Source of the DNA: Daedaleopsis sinensis
Lineage: Eukaryota > Basidiomycota > Agaricomycetes > Polyporales > Polyporaceae
DNA length: 64,000 nt
Direction: 5' to 3'
NCBI GenBank assembly: GCA_033807695.1
Contig: CM066301.1
Span: 1,426,001-1,490,000 of the forward strand
In this document: positions 1 through 9,905 of the stretch, in pieces
Layout: each line of letters begins with the position of its first letter
How positions within the stretch are numbered: the first letter of the stretch is position 1
Notes under the pieces: model-generated
What the model saw: the letters and a program-made list of their open reading frames with translations, nothing else
Databases searched by the model: none
Told to the model about the DNA's origin: nothing
Made by a program: the position numbers and the translations under genes

Positions 1-3000
1 AGTCGGCGTGGTTGACGTCGTCGACAAGATCCTCCAGCTGCGACGTCGCCTTGCCGACGAACGACCACATCTGCTTCGCATACTTGTCGTTGAGGTCCAT
101 GTCTGAGAAGTTGTCTGAGAGCTCCTTGCGTATAGCCTTCAAGCCTTCGCGTAGTTCGCCTAGCGACTTGCGCACGTCTAGCAGATTGACTACGTGGGCA
201 TGCGGTCAGCAGTCCGCAGGGGTATCACGAGATAGATGTTCCTACCCCGGTAGGCTTCCGCAGGAGCGGCGAGTTCGTCGAGGAACGCCTCCATGTCGGG
301 GAAGTGCTTCGCTACCGTCCGCTCGAGGAAATGCAGCAGGGTGGTGTTGTGTGTCGACTTCGTATCCACGAGCTAAAAACATATGAGCGTCCCGGATGGC
401 CATCCCGATAATCCAATCTGGGGACGTACCTTGTTGATACTGCTCACGCGGAAACCGAACGCGCCACCCTTGACACCTGTCCCGTTCATGTAGTTTCCAA
501 TGAGCAAGATGAGCTGTGTGCCGGACATCGTCAGTCTCGTAGCTCATCTACCCATCACTGTTATTCCTACACTCAGAAGCTCCTTGAAGTGCTTCGCGTC
601 CAGCAGGGCCTTTCCAGCTTCGGACAGCTTACGCGCGCTCTATGATCTCCCTGTTAGCGTGCAGCTGGTATGACAATAGGGCGAATACTAACGTCGTCGA
701 GGAGACTCCACCTCTCCTCGAAGTCACGCTTGTAGAGCATCCCCTCGATGCGAGGCTTGAGCCGGTCGATCTTGATGAGCTGCACCATGAGACGATCTGA
801 AGGATGGAGGCCGGCGAGCTCCTCGGGCTCTGCGTTGCGGTACACGTTGAGCTTACCAATCTGGACGCCGAAATTCGTTCGGAAGATACGTGAGCCAGAC
901 GGAGAAAGAAAACGCTAGAAGAGACTCGCCTGTTCGGGATTGGGCAGGACGGGCTTGAGCTCGCTGAGGAAGCCCTGTGTGCAGACGTCGTGGTCGAAGT
1001 CGCGGATGCGGAACGCGAGCTCCTCCGGCTGGAGCTTCTTGACCGTCTGGATGAGGATCTCTGCGGACAGGGCAGGCAGGTCAGGAGCGCGCTCGTCGCC
1101 AGCACTGCCGCGATCTGCTCACCGACGCGCTTCTTGGTCTGCGGGTCGAGCACGCTCTTCAGTTCCGCACGCTTCTGCCTCGCTGCACGCGCACGTTAGC
1201 ATTCCGGTCCCTCGCGCACACCAAGCGCGGCCGGCGGACGCACCCATGAGGTTGATGACGAGCTGCTTCGCCTTGAAGTCCTCCTCCATCTCCATCCACA
1301 CGCCGTCGCTCTGGAGCTTCTTCACCCACTCGTCCTCGCGCGAGGGCTCCTTGAAGACCGTTCTTTCCGCCTGCTGCAGCGGCAGCTTGTCCCACTGCAG
1401 CTGCTTCATCTTCGTACTCGGCGTGATCGACAGGTCCTTGCGCGCGGAGAGCAGGTTCTGGATGTTCGCGCCGAGCATGGACGTCCGCATGGCCCCGGGC
1501 GCTGGGGGCGGCGGAGGGAAACCGGGAGGCGGCGGCGGCGGAGGAGGTGGGGGGCCAAACCCTGGGGGAGGAGGAGGCGGAGGTGGAGGCGGAGGCCCTG
1601 TGCCGAACTTCGCGCCAGGACCAGGTGGGGGTGGTGGTGGAGGCGGAGGAGGCGGGGGAGGAGGGGGCGGGGGCGGTGGAGGAGAAGACGGGATAGGTGG
1701 GACAGGCGGGATCGCTTCCTCGGGGATAGGGGAGTTGAGAGGGCTGGGTTCGGATGGTGGACGACCTCGCTTCGTAAGATGTCTCCGTAGTTGCTCGGCG
1801 AGCGAGCCATGTGCGGTCGGCGAAAATGGTGAGGGGACTTGCTTGCCCGTGTCGACGGATAGCGCAGAGCTGACTGAGGTCGCTGCCGTTGTTGGGTCTG
1901 AAGACTCGCTGCGTGTCGATCCTGAACGTCGCAACTCACTGTCGCCGTCGAACTCGTCTGTCTCGGCCTGCGAGACACTACGACTATCGTCGTCGGGAAC
2001 GAAATGAGCTTGGGAAGCGTGGTCAATCTTAGCAGCATGAGGGATAGCTGAGACGGAGACGTACTGCCTAATGGTGTCCGCGGTAGGTTCTTATTCCTCC
2101 GTGAGGGTGTCCGCGCACTCCGGGGACTTGATGACGCGCCATCACGCATGGTACCCTAGGAACCGAGATGAGCGAGTCAATATCTGGCACGTGATAACAC
2201 GACTAACCACTGCGCCCTCGGCAAATTGCTGCTGAATCTGTTCCTGCTCGATCTCATCGTCAGCATCCATGAACTGGGAGGTCCGCCCGTTCTGTGCCTC
2301 GGAGACGCGCCCTATCCGAGACGGCTTCCTTCCCCTCACAGAGGAAGGCGGTCCTCTGCGCAAGCTGCCGCTCTTCTTCGGGGTCGTCTCTTCGTCCACG
2401 TCGTCCGCCCCGCCGCTTCGGAGTTTGTCGCGGCCCTCAAGGATACCGATCGTCTTGTCGCGCTGGAGGTGTTTCTCCAGCGTCTCGATCAGAGCCTTGC
2501 GATCCATGCCGCCGGCGCTGGCGTGGTCGATGATTCTGCCGACGCCCTTGCTGACCTCCTTGAGCATGCGGAAGAGCTCCATGATCTGCGCCTCGAGCTG
2601 CGTGATCTGCTCCTCGTAGCCCGCCTTCTGGTTCTCCATCTGGCCCTGCAGCTTCTGCGTGTTCTCGCGCGAGATCGCGAGCTTCTCCTCGAGGCGCGCG
2701 ACCTTGGACTTGAGCGAGCCGACCAGCCCGCCCTCGCCCTGCGCGACCTCCTCCTCGAGCGCCTCTTTCTCGAGGCGGAAGCGGAGCGCGGCCGCGTTCG
2801 CCTTGGCGAGCTCGTCCTCGAGGTACTGGTGTCGGTCCGCTTCGTTGAACTGCGCGATGATGCGCTCGACGGAGTGGCCGAGGCGCTGCTCCGCGCCGAC
2901 GAGCTTCTTGTCGAGCACGACGTCCGCGACGAGCGAGTCTATGAGCTGATAGTAGTGCCCGAGCGCGGGCCCTTCCTCTCGGATGAGCAGCAAGTGCTGC

Positions 3001-4543
3001 ATGATCGACAGGAAGTGGTCTTTCGCATTCGTGTCCTTGGTCTTCTCGCGGAGCGCGTTGTATACATCCGAGGGGTTTGCGAGGTCGCGCAGAATCTCCT
3101 GGTCGATACGCTGCTTGAGCTTGCTTTCGTCCTCGTCGAGCGCTTGCTGTAGGATCTCGATTTGCTTGTCGATGATTGCCACACCGAACGATTGGCAGTG
3201 CTCGATGATGCGCGAAAGGCCCGCGGAGTCCATTTGTGCACGGTGGTGCAGTCGGATGTCCAAGTCATCGATGTGTGTCAAAATCCCGTTCACGAAGATA
3301 ATGTTGGCAATCTGCGCTAGCTGCATCAGAGAGCGGAGACACGGCCGAGCAGTTGGGTGTGCGTACCGCGTAGTCATTGAGAGATGTGTCCATACCACCG
3401 TGCTTCTTGATTTCCTCGCTGGCGCCGACAAGGGTACCCATCCTACCACGCCCAGCGAGGGCAACCTCGAGGGACTTGAACCAGTATGCATAGGGTGTTG
3501 CCGGCTCGTTGTTGGAGGCACTGAGAGCCTCGAGAGCGCTAACCACCATGTTATGACACTGGCCTTCATTGAAATACTCGAGGAAACACAGAAGCTCGAG
3601 CAGCATCTTCCTAGTGGGCAGGTGGGGAGTGTTGAGGGATGACGCTATTTGCGTCAGCAGAATGGGATGATTGACAGCATCATTGGCGGCGAACTGTGGC
3701 GAATGTCATTGAGGGGGTCGTTGAGGGGGTAACTGCAGGACATACCTGTAGGTTGAGGATCTGCCTGAGGCACTTGGATATTTCGTACTCGAGCTCGATG
3801 TCTTCCTTCCGTCTAGTCGATTGTTCACATTGCGCTTCGTGTGAGAATGAGCGGCGACATACCTCTGGACGCCCTTCTTACTGATATTCTGCAGGGCCTG
3901 GCCGAGTACGGAGGTTCCTTGCATCTCAACAAAGTGACGGAACCAACTGGTGTATTGGTCAGTAGGATATCGGACGACCGAACGTCCGAAAATGGGAGAT
4001 AAGGACAGACCTCATCTCTTTACTCCTTAATGAAACTTGCAGACTAGAGGCCTGCTTGGGAGTTATGGTCCTGTCCATGAATTTCTTGATGTACCACTCG
4101 GGGGTGCCATCGGAGAAGGCAGCGGCTTGACCATTATCAGTTTGTTTGCGAGACTGTTCCTCCCGCCTGCGCTCCTCGCCCCAACGCATTTGCTCGTCGT
4201 TGTACACCATGTGCCACTTCTGCTCGATGCTGAGCGTTGGCATGTCCTCGATACCACGCATGCGCATGATGTTCTCGAAAAGCATCTCGATTTCCTCGTC
4301 ATTATCGGGGCGGGGAAACATGAACTCATCTTGAGGGGCGTTGTTCTTGTAGAGGTTGGACAAATGGTGATGGTGGGGTTCAAAGGGGGAGAGAGAGGCG
4401 GCATAGCGGGAACTACGGGTAGATTCTGACCGTGTGGTGGCAACCGATGCACCTGACATGGGTCTGTTGCGATCGTTGGCATCTTGAGCAGTAATAGAGG
4501 ACTGCCTAGGTCTGTTTCTGCGTTTTCCGAACAGAGTCTCCAT
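1..4543 (-). CDS. Formin (GBD/FH3-FH1-FH2), 3' end cut by window edge
   Basis: Formins nucleate and elongate unbranched actin filaments at the septum and hyphal tip. Exons by splice-site reading: 4543-4011, 3946-3863, 3812-3746, 3693-3367, 3320-2208, 2155-2065, 2008-1244, 1182-1123, 1060-930, 860-693, 639-571, 513-430, 372-246, 189-1. All phases agree, giving about 1,269 codons so far. The start is the first ATG of the open exon (METLFGKRRNR). Residues about 75-440 form the Rho-binding GBD/FH3 region (PEWYIKKFMD, LEYEISKCLRQILN, YAYWFKSLEVALAGRGRMG). About 505-595 is a charged coiled coil. About 830-905 is FH1, with long proline runs (plus strand 1504-1683). FH2 begins near 925 (MKQLQWDKLP) and continues through IGKLNVYRNAE, LLIGNYMNG and FGFRVSSI. 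The FH2 tail and any DAD lie beyond base 1. One intron (861-929) uses a GC donor. It resembles SepA/Bni1/Cdc12 formins; the paralog cannot be fixed here. Confidence 0.95.
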
Positions 4544-4980
4544 GATGAGGGGGCCGTAGCGAGCGAGGTACTAAGCGAGCGCGGTAGTAGACCAGAGGAC
4601 GCGTTGATCGACGCCTGTTGGCCTCAGAAATAACTTGAAGAGCAGGAAGAAAGTATTGGGGGCATGCAAGACTGATCAGAGACGCATAAGAGGTCGTCAA
4701 GAGGTGAGAAGGAGCAGATGTCGGAGAGAGCGCAGAGATGCTCAGGGTTGTTCGCAAAGTCCGGACTCGGACGTCGGGCGGTTGCAACTTGCCAGATTGG
4801 GGCACAGCCACGCGACCGGGCAGGGTCCGGTAAGCGCCCGATCACCCTGGTTGTTGACATCACCACTCCTCCCTCCTCCTGCCCCCCCTTCTCCTCTTCC
4901 TCCTCCTCCTCCTCCTCTTCCTCCTCCTCCGTCGACCCCCGCGACTTGCTTTGCTTACGACCGCACTAACGGAGAGCATC
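4544..4980. promoter_or_regulatory. Divergent intergenic region between formin and PhoD copy 1; left edge of the tandem array
   Basis: This 437-bp region separates two divergently oriented start codons and must hold both promoters. Homology to the upstream regions of phosphatase copies 2-7 starts abruptly near 4672 (CTGATCAGAGACGCATAAG). Bases 4544-4671 have no match in the other units, so 4672 is the left boundary of the repeat. A pyrimidine-rich CTC/TCC tract fills 4866-4940, longer than in copies 2-5. The TGACGTCA site of the other units is TGACATCA here (4855-4862). No clear TATA box was seen. Confidence 0.7.
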
Positions 4981-7808
4981 ATGGAGGCCTACGCGGCCAT
5001 CGCCAGCTCCTCGATCTCCACCCTCTACCGCATCCTAGCCTATTGTTTTCTCCAGGTGGTCAGTACACACGGTCTCTCCCATTTTAGCCCTCCTATCCTA
5101 ACCCTTGTCTCTCCAGATTCCAAAATCAGAGCTCAAGTTTGTTCTTCCGGCTCTATACATTGCATATGCTATCACACTACGCTACGTCCCCGTGCCCGAA
5201 GTTGTTGTGGTAAAAGAGGAGACGGTCGCCATACGTGAGGAGGTCAAGTCCGAAAAGAATGGAGTGCCCGTAACGGATGTCACTGTCGCAGCATCGACAG
5301 TCGTTGTCGCACCCGTAACAAAGTCTGCAGACGTACGTTCAATTGCTTCCCGCACCAAACTTGTCGCGCTCACGTCGTGCCAGTGGAAGTCTTTCGTGAC
5401 CGGAATCATCTTCTCTGTGCCTTCCCCAGTCCGTGCCCTCCACTACACCAATATCCTCATTAACACTCTCCTCCTCCTTGCTGCCGCCGAGCTTGTTGCT
5501 GTTCCGTACTTTGACGACGCCTCCGCAGTCGTCTACACTCGCGTCGGCGCTCTCTCTCCCGACGCTGCCAAGATTGTTGTTCGTTACCCTCCTACCACCA
5601 ACGCTACCGAGAACCTAGTGCGCCTCTTCTGGCGGCAAGCCAACATAAACTCAAAGGGTTCCACAAACGCTCCCTGGCAGCCAGGTCCTCTCGCAAACCT
5701 GACCGCCGACAGAGACTGGGTTCAGACCGTTCAGCTTTCTGGCCTTTGGCCAAATACCAGATACGAATGTACGTGCACTTGCCCGTCAACCACAGGGGAC
5801 ATTCCCCATGTTTCCAGGGTAAACATATGGAAAGCATCCGGGCAGCCGGGCAGCAGAAGAACTATCTCTATAACACTAACGTTGTAAATACCCAGTTAAT
5901 AGCAGGTAAATGTGCTGTATGTAGAACATCCCCGCGCCATTGCTGCAATGTTTCCACTCGTAATTCTACATACAGCACATTTACCGCTTGTTGGTCAAAC
6001 ATTGTTAATGTTGCAGAGATAGTTTTCAGTTTCCCAGATGTTTACCATAGAAACATTGGGGAATGTCCCCTGATATCGTCACGCGATTCTGACCTTCTCG
6101 CGCTATACATCAGACAGGCTTGAAGATGTCAACAATACCGCTCTTCCTTATCCCGCCGAACCCATCCGCTTCCGCACCTTCCCCGACTCTCGCCTCTACA
6201 ATGGCTACAACTTCCGCTTCGTAGCGTCTTCATGCGTGACGCCCAATTTCCCGTATGCGCCCTTCCAGTCTCGTAGGATCAAAGGGTTCGACCTCCTGGC
6301 AGACTACCTTTGGCCTGCCCCCGCGACTGCCTCCTTGCCAAACGTGTTGGCTTCTAGCTCTCTCGATGTGCCTTCTGCGACCTCGGAGTCGGTGCCTGCC
6401 TCAGAGAGCACGTCCTCGGACGACGTGACCGTTCCTGTCTCGGAGCCGGTTCCATCCCCTGTAGCGCCCGCTCCTGTTGAGAAGTCCAGTGCTCCGACTG
6501 AGTTCATGATCTTCATGGGAGACTTCATCTACGCCGATGTTCCTGTGTACCATGGAGACGACAAAGAGGCGTACCGTCGTTTCTACCGTCGCAACTACAA
6601 CAGTCCAAGCTTCCGGAAGGTATATGAGCGGCTGCGTAAGTGCTTGCCATAGCGAGCGATTCGTGACTGACCTGAACTTTGACAGCAATCTTCCATACCT
6701 ACGACGATCATGAGGTGACTGCGTCTCGCGTTCGTGCCTTCTCAATCTTCTAACGTTGTCTCAGATCATCAACAACTACGTCGGCCAAGGGAATGATTCT
6801 CAATCGCCGTTCCCGAGTGCCTCGGACGCGTTCCAGCTGTACAACGCGGAAGCCAACTTTGACTCGATCCACGAGGGCCAGTACTACTACGACTTCCGGT
6901 ACGGCGACTCCGCCTTCTTCGTGATGGACACCCGGAGGTACCGTTCAGATATCAATGTGGGCGATGCCACCACGCACACCATGCTCGGTGAACAACAGCT
7001 TGCAGCGCTGTACGACTGGCTTGGCAGGGTACGCACGCTCCCCCACACTCACGGCTGTACTGAGACTGTGTGCAGGTGAACAACACCGCCGTCTTCAAGT
7101 TCATCGTGACCTCCGTGCCCTTCACGTCGCTGTGGACATACGAGGGGCTGTACGACACGTGGGCGGGCTTCCCCGTGGAGAAGGCCGCGGTGCTCAGCGC
7201 GCTGCACACGGTGCCGAACGTCGTCATGCTCTCGGGCGACCGCCACGAGTTCGCGGCGATCGAGTTCGAGGCGGGGGACGCGGGCCACAACGTGCTCGAG
7301 ATCTCGACGAGCCCGATGAGCATGTTCTACATCCCCGTCGTGCGCACGCTGCGCGCGCGGAGCGACGCGTACGTGAACAAGACGCGCGCGGACGTCGTCA
7401 CGGGCGCGGACGGCGTGTCGTATGTCGACCGGTACGTCGTCGAGGTCCCGAAGGAGAAGGTCGTCAAGTATATCGCGGAGGGCAACTACAAGTGGTGCGC
7501 CCCTCGAGCTTCGGGCGGATGCTGCGCGCTGACAGTGACTGGATGCGACAGGTCTGCGATCGAGGTCGACACGCGGGACCGCCAGCACCCCGTCGCGAAG
7601 GTGGAGATCATGGTCGACGGCAAGAGCGCGTACCAGTAAGTGCGCGCCCTCGAGTATCGGTGCAGCGACTGACTGACGCGGCTCCAGGCTCGAGGTCGTG
7701 GGCAAGCCGGTCAAGCTGCAGCTGTCCACCGCGCTCGGCGCGTTCGTCCCGCAGTCGTTCAGGGGCATGCTCGACCGCATCGGCATCAAGCCGAGCAAGT
7801 GGTTCTGA
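4981..7808 (+). CDS. PhoD-like metallophosphatase, copy 1 (intact)
   Basis: Predicted membrane-anchored phosphatase of the alkaline phosphatase D family; these are metal-dependent phosphomono/diesterases, and the substrate here is unknown. Exons: 4981-5055, 5117-5332, 5384-5768, 6114-6635, 6686-6714, 6765-7028, 7076-7494, 7552-7635, 7688-7808. They sum to 2,115 nt, or 704 residues. Hydrophobic segments lie near residues 15-45 (LYRILAYCFLQ, LPALYIAYAITLRYV) and 100-135 (ILINTLLLLAAAEL). An Ig-like PhoD N-terminal domain follows (about 140-260), then a Ser/Pro/Val-rich insert (about 290-350). The metal-site motifs follow: GDFIYADVP (about 361), HTYDDHE (about 403), DTRRYRS and SGDRHEF (about 549). 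The start gives the only open exon 1. It is the only copy in the window with no frame or splice lesion. Intron 3 carries a foldback element. Introns 2 and 7 are stop-free multiples of three, so splice forms are uncertain there. Confidence 0.92.
5793..6072. mobile_element. Foldback MITE-like element in intron 3 of PhoD copy 1
   Basis: Copies 2, 3 and 5 have a 55-nt intron 3 at this position; here the intron is 345 nt. The inserted block begins CAGGGGACATTCCCC and ends GGGGAATGTCCCCTG, perfect 15-bp terminal inverted repeats. The inversion continues imperfectly through almost the whole element, including 22-nt arms that match perfectly at 5905-5926 and 5964-5985. The transcript would fold into a long hairpin. 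There is no coding capacity, and no convincing target-site duplication was found. The flanking splice sites (GTACGTGC and ATCAG) are preserved. Confidence 0.82.
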
Positions 7809-8218
7809 CTTCCGCGCGCGGAGACTGTCTAGACATACATATATCCCTATCCTCTATTTCTGGATCCCATATCCTGCAGTGACGACTTGCTTACGTGCTT
7901 CCTGTATGGTGTAATGATAGTAGTAGTGCTGTCGTGTGCGATAGCTGTAGACCGCTAGAACTGGACGTGTACTCGTTTGTGGGCGTTGTGGTGACGAACT
8001 CTGTACGGTACGATACGTGACCCTTTTAACGAAGCTGCTCCATTGCACGTTCACGCGTTGGAGACACTGCCCGGCCACCGCATGTCGTAGGCGCTCGCGG
8101 GACGGGGATCTCGGGGAGTGTACGGGGTGGGTCTAGCGTAAAAACGTACCGTTGAGAATGCTTGAGAAAGAGGCCCATGCAAACTAAGGACCTCCCAAAG
8201 GGGATATCGCTGCCCACC

Positions 8219-8266
8219 AGGGGACGTGCTGCCCAGGGGACTTGCTGCCCAGGGGACTTGCTGCCC
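8219..8266. repeat. Three tandem 16-bp repeats
   Basis: AGGGGACGTGCTGCCC is followed by two copies of AGGGGACTTGCTGCCC. Copy number varies between units (for example 38757-38783 and 48248-48280), consistent with replication slippage. Confidence 0.8.
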
Positions 8267-8677
8267 AGGAGCTCATGATGGCGGTCGAGAGTTGCAGGCA
8301 GTTGCAGTAGTCGCAAACAGAGAAGTCGACTGCATGCATTGCTCGAGTACGGTAAGTAGTATATACAGATAGCACATTGGGAGCCCAAGTACGATTTGTC
8401 TTAGTAACAAGAGTGTTCATGACCGGCTCTCTTGTCCCGCGACCGCCACAACGCTGGCGACCGTCCACTGTGCACATCAGACCTGATGCTCCCGGTACCA
8501 TCTGCGCACTACATGAGAAGCTAGAATTCGCCTCGAGTGTCTTGAGCGACTCACCAGATCAGACATGGCCCGTTCCCACCCGTACCCATCCTCCGCATTC
8601 CCATAGGCTCGAGCTTGTCATGCCCCGACTCCGGCTCTGTGTACCGTCTCGAGTCTGTACCGTTAAAGAATACTCAC

Positions 8678-8835
8678 CACGCGCTCGACCGTCCAAGTCC
8701 TCCTCCTTCACACTCTCCCGACAGTGGTCTTGATCGCCGCAGTCTTGCGCTCGAACGGCTGCGCTGTTGCTGTGTACCATTCTGAGACTCGCTGCAATCA
8801 GTTCGCGTGCAAATCTGACCAAGAGATCAAGTCCC
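8678..8835 (-). other. Exon-like block on the minus strand
   Basis: On the minus strand TTCTTTTAG precedes an open stretch (GLDLLVRFARELIAASLRM, continuing through EEDLDGRAR) that ends at a strong GTGAGTAT donor. The stretch stays open in units 1, 2 (17874-18028), 3 and 6, and small indels there are of three bases. In units 4 and 5 a deletion of about 55 nt removes its first part and breaks the frame. No flanking exon could be joined with confidence and no known family was recognised. It may be part of a decayed gene or a noncoding transcript. Confidence 0.25.
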
Positions 8836-8923
8836 CTAAAAGAAACGAGGACGTTGCAAGTGCGCCGCGGCACTGCACCGAACGGTACCGTCGGTACATG
8901 AACTCGCTCTCATAGCACCTGGG

Positions 8924-8978
8924 CACTGTTCGAGCCCTGAGCCTCGGGCCGTATGCGAGGCTCAGATCTTGAACAGTG
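8924..8978. other. Conserved two-stem hairpin, unit 1
   Basis: An outer 8-bp stem CACTGTTC/GAACAGTG encloses a symmetric 5/5 internal loop and an inner 10-bp stem CTGAGCCTCG/CGAGGCTCAG with a 9-nt loop. Units 2 and 6 have CCGAGCCTCG/CGAGGCTCGG, so a C-G pair is replaced by T-A with pairing kept. It could be a structured RNA, a small-RNA precursor or a DNA inverted repeat; no RNA family was recognised. Confidence 0.6.
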
Positions 8979-9710
8979 TACCATTCATTCACATCACCGT
9001 CCCGTGCGACACGGCAGAGCACATGAACGCAATTAGCCCGCAGCGTGTAGGTCTAGAGGTCGGGATGTCAACCGCTGCCCGTCAGGCGAGACGGTGAGGT
9101 GCACACCGCCCCGGAAATCACGTCCCCGGATTCCGAGAGGCATGCACTTCACCTCACGACGGTGATCGACGTGTCACAGGACGTGGTACGGCTACTTCAA
9201 GTGTACCGTTCATCATGCTCCTCTGCACCGCCGTCTATGCCAGTGAACGCAATACACTGGAACTACTATCATGTAGTAGGTGCGGAGTTCGGAATGTCCA
9301 CTGGACCAAGTCACAGTCCGTCGGGCATGACAGTACTAATGTGCACGCCCCAGACATCACGTGTCCAGATTCTGAAGCATGCACGATGTGTTCCGTCGAC
9401 TCGTGTACCATCCATGCTTCAAGTTTTCCGCACCATTAGATGCCGGTGGATAGCGCATGGCCGCCCCAGTATGCACCAAATGCCAACACGATGCACAGAC
9501 ATGCTCATGGCATACCGCCGCAGATGGAGAAGGAGAAGGAGTTAAAACTCACCGCATATTGTCTTCACAGCATGGCTGCTCGAGGACAGCATTGACAGGA
9601 GCTGATGAGCATGAGCAGAGGGAGGCGGAGGGTGTGCGCGTGAGGGGAGCAGGAGGGACGAACTTGAAGGGCGAGGGGCGAAGGCGGTGAGAGCCCGAAG
9701 GTCAGCGGAG

Positions 9711-9716
9711 TATAAG
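9711..9716 (+). promoter_or_regulatory. TATA-like box (TATAAG) upstream of micro-ORF
   Basis: TATAAG lies 96 bp before the micro-ORF start at 9807. The box is kept in units 2-5; in unit 6 it is altered to a TATACTAAG context. It suggests, but does not prove, a promoter. Confidence 0.35.
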
Positions 9717-9806
9717 CAGCCAAGTGGACAAGCGGCAGCAAATGTAGTTAGTCTCATGTTTGATTACGACCATCAGAATATATTCTATTTGACGAGTCAT
9801 TAACCA

Positions 9807-9905
9807 ATGTGTGGAATGCTGTACAAGATCTTGATCTTCTGCGCTGTCTTTGGAGTTTTGGCACTCGCCGTGAATGGACCCCTCCGGCGTGCCGCTCACG
9901 CGTGA
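9807..9905 (+). CDS. Micro-ORF, 32 aa, signal-peptide-like, unit 1
   Basis: It encodes MCGMLYKILIFCAVFGVLAL followed by AVNGPLRRAAHA. This gives a short charged start, about 15 hydrophobic residues and an ALA-V site that could suit signal peptidase. It lies 96 bp after a TATA-like box. All six units have a version. In-frame changes dominate in units 2-5 (a one-codon insertion in unit 3, three-codon C-terminal extensions in units 4 and 5). It could be a secreted micropeptide, the first exon of a spliced gene, or chance. No family was recognised. Confidence 0.35.
   Translation: MCGMLYKILIFCAVFGVLALAVNGPLRRAAHA

Noticed and set aside
5793..6072. hAT element, suggested by the CAGGG-type terminus of the intronic insert
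   Set aside because: The 8-bp flanks on the two sides do not match, so the required target-site duplication is not visible.
6955..7914. 319-codon plus-strand frame and 249-codon antisense frame over PhoD exons 6-9, repeated in all copies
   Set aside because: Shadows of the GC-rich phosphatase exons; they are compositionally biased Arg-rich translations and cross introns.
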